NCBI GenBank assembly: GCA_945622055.1 | Contig: CALZBV010000165.1 | Span: forward strand, 1 to 5,495 | Length of the DNA: 5,495 bases | Reading direction: 5' to 3' | From: an uncultured Clostridia bacterium | GTDB taxonomy: Bacteria; Bacillota; Clostridia; Lachnospirales; Lachnospiraceae | Shown: positions 1 through 4,470 of the stretch, in pieces | Layout: the number at the start of each line of letters is the position of its first letter | Numbering within the stretch: the stretch's first letter is position 1 | Position numbers and translations under genes: made by a program | Notes under the pieces: generated by a model | What the model saw: only the letters and a program-made list of their open reading frames with translations | Database searches by the model: none | What the model was told of the DNA's origin: nothing

Positions 1-199
1 CCGCCAGAGCAAATGCCTCTTCTCTAAAAATAGCATTAAACTCCTTTTGTGCCGGTGTTCCGAAACCGAATATTTTATCCGACATCTCTATGCTGTCATG
101 ATTCATCATCATATTATACTTCAATTTATCCCGCAGACTTTCCGCTACTGTCATCTTGCCGACTGCCTGCGGACCACATACTACAATCAAGTTTGCCAT
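1..199 (-). CDS. P-loop NTPase, kinase-like (partial, N-terminus only)
   Basis: Only the first 66 codons are visible; the gene runs off the left edge. The protein starts MANLIVVCGPQAVGKMT. A hydrophobic beta strand (residues 3-8) leads into a P-loop, GPQAVGKMT, at residues 9-17. It fits GxxxxGK, but Met follows the Lys before Thr, as in a group of small shikimate-kinase-like or AAA-type ATP-binding proteins. It should therefore bind ATP or GTP and probably phosphorylates a small molecule, but the substrate cannot be read from this fragment. The ATG is supported by an AGGAG (plus-strand 206-210) six bases upstream. It lies 91 bases after the GNAT gene, with no convincing terminator or promoter between, so co-transcription is possible. 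The P-loop call is firm; the exact function is open. Confidence 0.75.
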   Translation of the reverse strand, partial: MANLIVVCGPQAVGKMTVAESLRDKLKYNMMMNHDSIEMSDKIFGFGTPAQKEFNAIFREEAFALA

Positions 200-290
200 A
201 ACAATCTCCTCTCTGATTTTTCTCGCAAAGTGAACTGCCCATTGTCTAAAGCCAGTGGGATTGCGGTAGCCTTATTTCAAACCTCAAATT

Positions 291-848
291 TTATCTCTTG
301 ATTTCTCTAATCATCGTATACTCATTCAAGAGTGTTCCGTCCTTTAAACGAATTGCATTGGGACGTACTCCCGTAATTCGAAATCCCATTTTCTCGTACA
401 GATGCCTTGCTCTTGCATTTCCCTCTACAAATTCTAATTCCATTTGTAGTACACCCTCTCTGCTTTCCGCAAGACGAATCATTTCTTCAAACATCCTTGT
501 ACCGATTCCCTGATTCCAAAACTCGCTAATCAATGCAATCCCTATGCTGGCTCTGTGTTTTGTCTTCATTCCCTTAAAAAAACTTATTTCACAGTTGCCA
601 ACAACCCTACCGTCTACTACACACATAATCATTGCTTCGTCCGGCGACTCATTCTTCTGTTCAAATAACTTCTTTTCGCCCTCTGGCGTGTATTTTCCGC
701 ACTCCTCCGGATAACGCAAAATGAAATCTGTTTCACCGGCAGAAATAACTAAATACTCCAATGTACTTTCTACATCCTCCTCTTTTGGACTGCGAAGCAA
801 TGCTTCCCGTCCATCTTTTAGTTTAAATTTTACATCATCAATCATCAT
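291..848 (-). CDS. GNAT-family N-acetyltransferase
   Basis: This 185-residue protein has the length and order of a single GNAT domain, which transfers an acetyl group from acetyl-CoA to an amine. The acetyl-CoA pyrophosphate-binding motif is visible as WNQGIGTRMFEEMI (residues 111-124), after the beta-4 strand HRASIGIALI. The C-terminal signature GNARARHLYEKMGF (about 143-156) is typical of the fold. The acceptor is unknown; relatives modify ribosomal proteins, polyamines, antibiotics or small metabolites. Two ATG codons are adjacent. The first (848) is preferred because AAAGGAG (plus-strand 858-864) is nine bases upstream of it. The repeat copy at 905-1037 and a terminator at 1039-1071 lie just upstream, and I see no clear promoter between the repeat and the gene. 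It may use a weak promoter or depend on read-through. Confidence 0.88.
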   Translation of the reverse strand: MMIDDVKFKLKDGREALLRSPKEEDVESTLEYLVISAGETDFILRYPEECGKYTPEGEKKLFEQKNESPDEAMIMCVVDGRVVGNCEISFFKGMKTKHRASIGIALISEFWNQGIGTRMFEEMIRLAESREGVLQMELEFVEGNARARHLYEKMGFRITGVRPNAIRLKDGTLLNEYTMIREIKR

Positions 849-904
849 ATCAATATTCTCCTTTCGATACTATTTCGTTGCTTCACCTGGCCCCTGATGA
901 ATAA

Positions 905-1037
905 AAAGAATATCGCTTTGCGATATTCTGCGCCGCTTTTGCGTCGCATTTTTGCGACATATTCCTTAGCAAAAGCGTGTGCATCCTCGCGGAGCGTTTT
1001 TTTGTGTAATAGGAAATTCGAGGAATTTCCTATTACA
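905..1037. repeat. 133-bp palindrome-rich dispersed repeat, copy 1
   Basis: Every base matches 2859-2991 in the same orientation; allowing one mismatch (T1038 versus C2992) the match extends to 1044. Three palindromic structures lie in a row. P1 (907-929) is a 10-bp perfect stem with loop TTT. P2 is nested: CGCTTTTGC (934-942) pairs with GCAAAAGCG (969-977) around an inner six-bp stem GTCGCA/TGCGAC (943-958). P3 (998-1044) is a 22-bp stem with loop GAG and one G.T pair. P3 carries T's on its 5' side on either strand, so it is not itself a canonical terminator. No transposase or long terminal inverted repeats are visible. It resembles REP/BIME-like or non-autonomous MITE-like elements, but I cannot name a family. 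Confidence 0.93.
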
Positions 1038-1038
1038 T

Positions 1039-1071
1039 AAAAAAGACCACCTACCCGAAAGATAAGTGGTC
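1039..1071 (-). terminator. Rho-independent terminator after the 35-codon gene
   Basis: Read on the minus strand, GACCACTTATC pairs with GGTAGGTGGTC, giving an 11-bp stem with two G.U pairs and loop TTTCG (arms at plus-strand 1061-1071 and 1045-1055). A run of six T's (1044-1039) follows directly. It starts 36 bases after the stop codon at 1108, in the right orientation to end that transcript. Its T-tract is also the A-tract at the edge of repeat copy 1. Confidence 0.85.
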
Positions 1072-1107
1072 AAAAACAACTATGCAAAATGCTATGTTTC
1101 TGAAAGC

Positions 1108-1215
1108 TTATTTTTCTTCGTAATCGGAATATTTACATACAACATTAAGACCCTGCACATTAATCTGCATTGTCTGAAAAATTTCGTATGAATTTTCGAC
1201 TACGAATAATAACAT
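1108..1215 (-). CDS. Small protein of 35 residues, unknown function
   Basis: This reading frame begins MLLFVVENSYEIF, ends CKYSDYEEK and stops with TAA. I do not recognise it. The case for a real gene is its complete expression package. A TTGACA/17-bp/TATATT promoter lies just upstream. AAAGGAAG (plus-strand 1223-1230) sits about eight bases before the ATG. A strong terminator follows 36 bases after the stop. The peptide has a short hydrophobic start but acidic residues at 7 and 11, so it is not a signal peptide or an obvious membrane segment. It has one Cys (27) and a net charge of about -3. It could instead be a leader peptide in front of the GNAT gene, or a chance frame inside a small RNA. 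The transcription unit is better supported than the translation. Confidence 0.6.
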   Translation of the reverse strand: MLLFVVENSYEIFQTMQINVQGLNVVCKYSDYEEK

Positions 1216-1247
1216 ATTTTTGCTTCCTTTCTCAAAATATTTATTTT

Positions 1248-1276
1248 AATATAATCCTTAAAAATCATTTTGTCAA
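1248..1276 (-). promoter_or_regulatory. Sigma-A promoter of the 35-codon gene
   Basis: On the minus strand TTGACA (plus-strand 1271-1276) is a perfect -35 box. A 17-base spacer separates it from TATATT (1248-1253), one base off the -10 consensus. The expected start is near 1241, which gives a leader of only about 25 bases. It lies 68 bases beyond the LUD gene's stop codon, so the small gene is transcribed independently of that operon. Confidence 0.82.
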
Positions 1277-1344
1277 CAACATTTTTACACAGCAATCCTA
1301 TATTCAGCGCTTTGTGCAGGCACTGCTTCCAATTCTTCTTACGA

Positions 1345-1974
1345 CTAATATCCCAGATTGTCATTTACCAATATGACATGAATACGATCCTTATGTCTTG
1401 AATATCTTGTAATCAGAAACTGACAGCAGATAGTATCAGGAGATTTGCAATTGACACATGCTCCTGTCTTTGAACATGGTGTATTCAGTCCGAACCGCTG
1501 AACATTTATCGTTGCAGCCTCATTTCTGGCTCTCTTCATGGCAGCGTCCACGTCCACCGCCACCTTATTCATACCGACGATAAGCACAAGCTTTTTAGGT
1601 CCATACGCATAGGCAGAAACCCTGTTGGAATTTCCGTCAATATTTACCAGCACACCGTCCTCTGTAATTGCATTTGTGCTTCCCAGAAACACATCTGCGG
1701 TATATGCAAAAATCTCTGCGCTTCTCTTATCTGCAGCAGCATCCCTGTCACAATAATTATAATTTCCGCTTTTCAGCACCTCATCCAAGCCAATCTCCAG
1801 TACCGACATGGAGCCTCCCCTGGTAACACTGCTTCCCTCAGGTATCAGCTCAATTGCCTTGCTAAGAGCCTCTTCCTTCGAGTGTACATAATACCCGGTC
1901 ATGTTTCTTGAGGCAAGTCCTGCAATAATCTTTTCTGCTAACATATCATTTCGTTTCATTCTATTATCGTTCAT
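1345..1974 (-). CDS. Stand-alone LUD-domain protein (LutC/YkgG-like)
   Basis: The 209-residue protein is a full-length LUD domain (DUF162, PF02589). The family includes LutC and the C-terminal part of LutB, which take part in oxidising lactate to pyruvate. Visible marks are TRGGSMSVLEIGL (51-63), GSTNAITEDGVLVNIDGNSNRV (98-119), GPKKLVLIVGMNKV (125-138), and a cysteine-bearing tail with Cys167, GACVNC (171-176) and ICC (182-184), ending VILVNDNLGY. No LutA- or LutB-like gene is in the window, so lactate use cannot be claimed. Single LUD proteins of this type are known in clostridia without a settled function. GGAG (plus-strand 1982-1985) is seven bases before the ATG. The gene starts 15 bases after the DUF402 stop, so the two form an operon. 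No convincing terminator follows it. Confidence 0.88.
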   Translation of the reverse strand: MNDNRMKRNDMLAEKIIAGLASRNMTGYYVHSKEEALSKAIELIPEGSSVTRGGSMSVLEIGLDEVLKSGNYNYCDRDAAADKRSAEIFAYTADVFLGSTNAITEDGVLVNIDGNSNRVSAYAYGPKKLVLIVGMNKVAVDVDAAMKRARNEAATINVQRFGLNTPCSKTGACVNCKSPDTICCQFLITRYSRHKDRIHVILVNDNLGY

Positions 1975-1989
1975 CGCGGTTCTCCATTT

Positions 1990-2622
1990 CTATTCTTCTC
2001 TTTTCCCAAAAGTCATTTCTATTGCTTCTCCGCCCGCTATTTTATCTTCCACAAGCTGCCTTATTTGCGCACACCATTCCGTCGTTTTTGGGATATCTGA
2101 GCATAAATCACGAAGTATTAGCTCAGCTTCTTCTAACGCCGCGTTATATTGCTCTGCGGACAGCTCACCTGATTTATATGCCTCATCCAGCTCATCACGG
2201 TCATCAACTTTCACATCTCCTTCAGGCGTGAAAATAACATCCAGATATTTATCTATGTATACAGCGATTCCATTCTCATCGAATTCAATTCCATCCGTTA
2301 CATCCACATACCATATGGATGGCTGATAGTTTACATTCACAGGTGCCGGGTACTGTTTTCTCTCAAAATCATGTGTTCCATCCGGGAAGTATTTGATGGT
2401 AATCACCCTGTTTGTCAGATCCGGTATCAGCTCCAGCCATGTCATACCGGCCCCTGTCACCTGTATTCTTCCGGCTTTTGGAGTTTCCCAATAATTCTTT
2501 TCACCATCTGTCAGTCTGATCAGACAGGCCAGTCCATGAAATATCTCATGGTCGATTCTCATCTGAAAATATGGATAGTACTGGAAGCCCCAGCCATCTC
2601 TGTTTAGTCTCTTATGCTTCAT
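1990..2622 (-). CDS. DUF402-family protein (FomD/Ntdp-like)
   Basis: The central and C-terminal half carries the DUF402 (PF04167) signature: WYVDVTDGIEFDENGIAVYI (about 104-123) followed by DKYLDVIFTPEGDVKVDDRDELDEA (about 124-148). Its conserved Asp and Glu residues bind divalent metal in characterised relatives, such as the nucleotide phosphatases FomD and staphylococcal Ntdp. An acidic helix, SAEQYNAALEEAELILRDL, follows. A nucleotide phosphohydrolase role is an inference from the family; the substrate is unknown. The frame stays open upstream to 2724, but I chose the ATG at 2622 because AGGAGG is six bases before it and the extra 34 residues would translate a terminator hairpin. The protein is then 210 residues. 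It heads a two-gene operon with the LUD protein. Confidence 0.85.
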   Translation of the reverse strand: MKHKRLNRDGWGFQYYPYFQMRIDHEIFHGLACLIRLTDGEKNYWETPKAGRIQVTGAGMTWLELIPDLTNRVITIKYFPDGTHDFERKQYPAPVNVNYQPSIWYVDVTDGIEFDENGIAVYIDKYLDVIFTPEGDVKVDDRDELDEAYKSGELSAEQYNAALEEAELILRDLCSDIPKTTEWCAQIRQLVEDKIAGGEAIEMTFGKREE

Positions 2623-2628
2623 ATTGTC

Positions 2629-2634
2629 CCTCCT
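2629..2634 (-). promoter_or_regulatory. Ribosome binding site that fixes the DUF402 start
   Basis: A perfect AGGAGG on the minus strand lies six bases before the ATG at 2622. The upstream in-frame ATG at 2724 lacks this support, so this site decides the start. Confidence 0.85.
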
Positions 2635-2647
2635 CTCTCTACATGTT

Positions 2648-2676
2648 ATTATACTAAAAACACTCCCGGATTTCCA
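2648..2676 (-). promoter_or_regulatory. Candidate promoter of the DUF402-LUD operon
   Basis: On the minus strand a perfect TATAAT (plus-strand 2648-2653) is preceded, after 17 bases, by TGGAAA (2671-2676), which matches four of six -35 positions. The -35 box lies in the loop of the hairpin at 2660-2686. Start of transcription would be near 2641, with a leader of about 19 bases. The -10 box is strong; the -35 box is weak. Confidence 0.55.
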
Positions 2677-2686
2677 CCGGGAGTGT
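2656..2686 (-). terminator. Rho-independent terminator, possibly bidirectional
   Basis: ACACTCCCGG (2660-2669) and CCGGGAGTGT (2677-2686) form a perfect 10-bp GC-rich stem around a seven-base loop. On the minus strand four or five T's follow at once. On the plus strand a run of five T's appears five bases later (2691-2695). It would end minus-strand transcription entering from 2687 and above, though the icd terminator already lies upstream at 2993-3026. Confidence 0.75.
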
Positions 2687-2858
2687 CGTATTTTTATCCT
2701 ACAAACACGTTTTCTCCGTCGCAAAACTCCTGCTGAACCTTCTACCCACTCTCCGCTTTCCGGCTCGTGCCTCCGTATACTCCACTATCATACCCATCGC
2801 CTACGCCACAGACTGCCACAACAACCGTAATTTCAACTCCCTTTTCTTCCAAATGAAC
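2687..2858. other. Gap without a supportable gene
   Basis: This 172-base stretch lies between repeat copy 2 and the hairpin at 2660-2686. The minus strand is purine-rich. A minus-strand frame is open across it (2742-3050), but it begins by translating the icd terminator, continues through the repeat, and has no ribosome binding site I can support. I found no clear promoter and do not recognise a structured RNA. It may be decayed coding sequence or an unknown non-coding RNA. Confidence 0.4.
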
Positions 2859-2991
2859 AAAGAATATCGCTTTGCGATATTCTGCGCCGCTTTTGCGTCG
2901 CATTTTTGCGACATATTCCTTAGCAAAAGCGTGTGCATCCTCGCGGAGCGTTTTTTTGTGTAATAGGAAATTCGAGGAATTTCCTATTACA
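2859..2991. repeat. 133-bp palindrome-rich dispersed repeat, copy 2
   Basis: Identical over its length to 905-1037, with the same orientation, and offset by 1954 bases. P1 lies at 2861-2883 and nested P2 at 2888-2931. P3 is at 2952-2998, where the C at 2992 makes a perfect 22-bp inverted repeat with loop GAG, including T6 on one side and A6 on the other. Its A-tract edge is shared with the icd terminator, just as copy 1 shares its edge with the terminator at 1039-1071. At the other end both copies are followed, in minus-strand sense, by a short similar tail (TTCTTT, then TTCAT within a few bases), so the true element may be slightly longer than the identical core. Confidence 0.93.
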
Positions 2992-2992
2992 C

Positions 2993-3026
2993 AAAAAATG
3001 CTCCCGAACTTCCCGGAAGCATTTTT
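2993..3026 (-). terminator. Rho-independent terminator of icd
   Basis: On the minus strand ATGCTTCCG pairs with CGGGAGCAT (nine bp, one G.U) around loop GGAAGTT. A-rich sequence precedes it and six T's follow (2998-2993). It starts 37 bases after the icd stop codon, in the right orientation. The T-tract doubles as the edge of repeat copy 2. Confidence 0.87.
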
Positions 3027-3063
3027 ACATATTTCTTTTATGTTCCCCAACCCCCGGCTTTTT

Positions 3064-4272
3064 CTACAAAGAAGCCTCTAAGGTCTTACGGATTTCCTTA
3101 ATGAAATTTTCGCTGTTTAACACGGTAACATCCTTAAGACTGGTAATCAGTGCCAGATCTTTCGTCATCTTTCCTGCCTCAATGGTGTCCAGTGTTGCCT
3201 TTTCCAGCTTGTCCGCAAATGTACAAAGTGCCGGAATATTGTCCAGTTCGCCACGCTTACGGAGAGCTCCGGTCCATGCAAAGATGGTTGCTACGGAGTT
3301 GGTAGAGGTCTCCTCTCCTTTTAAGTGCTTGTAATAATGACGCTGTACCATTCCGTGTGCTGCCTCATATTCATATACGCCGGTCGGAGAAACAAGTACA
3401 GAAGTCATCATCGCAAGGGAACCGCATGCGGAAGATACCATATCGCTCATTACATCTCCGTCATAGTTCTTACATGCCCAGATAAATCCGCCCTTTGCCT
3501 TCATGACACGTGCTACTGCATCGTCAATCAGCGTGTAGAAGTATTCAATACCTGCCTCGGCAAACTTCTCCTTGTATTCCGTCTCATAAATCTCCTGAAA
3601 AATATCCTTAAATCTGTGGTCATAAACCTTGGAAATGGTGTCCTTGGTAGCAAACCATAAGTCCTGCTTCGTATCCAGGGCAAACTTAAAGCATGCCTGT
3701 GCAAAGCTTACAATCGACTTATCCTTGTTGTGGATTCCCTGAATGACACCCGGTCCGTCGAACTCCATAATCGTCTGGCGGATTTCCTTTCCGTCCGCAC
3801 CGGTGAACACCAGTTCTGCCTTTCCGGCACCCGGTACTCTGATTTCCGTGTTCTTATACACATCACCATACGCATGACGCGCCAGCGTAATCGGCTTCTC
3901 CCAGTTCTTTACGCACGGCTCGATTCCCTTTACCTGAATCGGCGCACGAAAAACCGTACCGTCTAAAGCCGCACGGATTGTACCATTCGGAGATTTCCAC
4001 ATCTCCTTTAAATTATACTCGGTCATACGGGCAGCATTCGGTGTAATGGTAGCACACTTTACCGCTACACCGTACTTTTTGGTTGCTTCTGCTGAATCAA
4101 TGGTTACCTGGTCATTGGTTTCATTACGATATTCAAGACCTAAATCATAGTACTCGGTCTTAAGGTCAATAAACGGATTTAACAGCTCGTCCTTAATCAT
4201 CCTCCAAAGAACGCGTGTCATCTCATCTCCATCCATCTCTACCAGTGGTGTTGTCATCTGAATCTTAGCCAT
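3064..4272 (-). CDS. icd: NADP-dependent isocitrate dehydrogenase
   Basis: A 402-residue cytosolic enzyme that oxidises isocitrate to 2-oxoglutarate and CO2, making NADPH; it supplies carbon for glutamate synthesis. The sequence is of the eukaryote-like homodimeric type (as in human IDH1), not the E. coli type. Substrate residues are in SPNGTIR (94-100), Arg109 and ARHAYGD with Arg132. Tyr139 is conserved. Metal-binding Asp residues sit in LIDDAVA (Asp250) and NYDGDVMSD (Asp273, Asp277). AAHGMVQRH (304-312) keeps the Arg and His that bind the 2'-phosphate of NADP. ETSTNSVATIFAWT (321-334) is the expected C-terminal motif. The frame is open for 28 codons upstream, but the ATG at 4272 has GGAG seven bases before it and gives the family's usual N-terminus, MAKIQMTTPLVEMDGDEMTR. 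It has its own promoter and terminator. Confidence 0.97.
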   Translation of the reverse strand: MAKIQMTTPLVEMDGDEMTRVLWRMIKDELLNPFIDLKTEYYDLGLEYRNETNDQVTIDSAEATKKYGVAVKCATITPNAARMTEYNLKEMWKSPNGTIRAALDGTVFRAPIQVKGIEPCVKNWEKPITLARHAYGDVYKNTEIRVPGAGKAELVFTGADGKEIRQTIMEFDGPGVIQGIHNKDKSIVSFAQACFKFALDTKQDLWFATKDTISKVYDHRFKDIFQEIYETEYKEKFAEAGIEYFYTLIDDAVARVMKAKGGFIWACKNYDGDVMSDMVSSACGSLAMMTSVLVSPTGVYEYEAAHGMVQRHYYKHLKGEETSTNSVATIFAWTGALRKRGELDNIPALCTFADKLEKATLDTIEAGKMTKDLALITSLKDVTVLNSENFIKEIRKTLEASL

Positions 4273-4279
4273 AGTTTTT

Positions 4280-4283
4280 CTCC
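4280..4283 (-). promoter_or_regulatory. Ribosome binding site that fixes the icd start
   Basis: GGAG on the minus strand, seven bases before the ATG at 4272. The in-frame ATG codons further upstream (4356, 4347, 4314) have no better site, so this supports the shorter 402-residue protein. Confidence 0.75.
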
Positions 4284-4392
4284 AATCCTTAAAATATGCC
4301 AACCATCTTATCATCAGCAGGCTGCCGGCAGCATCTCCCCGAACCATTCCAAGCAAAGAAATCGCGTGCAGTACCTGCTAATCTTCTCTAAC

Positions 4393-4421
4393 ATCATATT
4401 TTATCCGGCTCACTTTGTCAA
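4393..4421 (-). promoter_or_regulatory. icd: Sigma-A promoter of icd
   Basis: TTGACA (plus-strand 4416-4421) is a perfect -35 box. It is followed after 17 bases by TATGAT (4393-4398), one base off the -10 consensus. Transcription should start near 4386, giving a leader of about 114 bases before the icd ATG. The leader contains a 12-bp perfect palindrome, GCTGCCGGCAGC (4321-4332), and an AGCAGG/CCTGCT pair (4374-4379 with 4316-4321) that could fold it. No known riboswitch class is recognisable. Confidence 0.82.
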
Positions 4422-4470
4422 GAAGCGAACGACCAAAAATTTGCTCTACCTGCTCATCCGTCACTCGAGA

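Noticed and set aside
223..275. Imperfect inverted repeat CCCATTG/CAGTGGG between the GNAT gene and the P-loop gene
   Set aside because: It has only seven pairs, with a C-A mismatch in the minus-strand RNA, and no T-tract, so it is not a credible terminator.
1277..1344. Possible terminator after the LUD gene
   Set aside because: Only a short, bulged stem can be drawn and no T-tract follows it on the minus strand.
1901..2326. Plus-strand frame of 141 codons
   Set aside because: It lies antisense across the LUD and DUF402 genes, is rich in Ser and Phe as shadows of real genes are, and matches no family.
2623..2724. N-terminal extension of the DUF402 gene to an ATG at 2724
   Set aside because: The extra residues are basic and low in quality, cross a terminator hairpin and the TATAAT box, and the AGGAGG six bases before 2622 marks the true start.
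905..2991. CRISPR array or transposon with terminal inverted repeats
   Set aside because: There are only two copies, 1.95 kb apart, with genes rather than spacers between them. They are direct repeats, and no transposase or target-site duplication is visible.
2742..3050. Minus-strand frame of 102 codons covering repeat copy 2
   Set aside because: It begins by translating the icd terminator, runs through the hairpin repeat, has no supported ribosome binding site, and overlaps structures that are better explained as non-coding.
2933..3334. Plus-strand frame of 133 codons over repeat copy 2 and the end of icd
   Set aside because: It is antisense to icd, starts inside the repeat, and has no recognisable domain.
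4273..4356. N-terminal extension of icd by 28 codons
   Set aside because: The family begins at the MAKIQMTTPL-type N-terminus, which has its own GGAG; the extension looks like untranslated leader.
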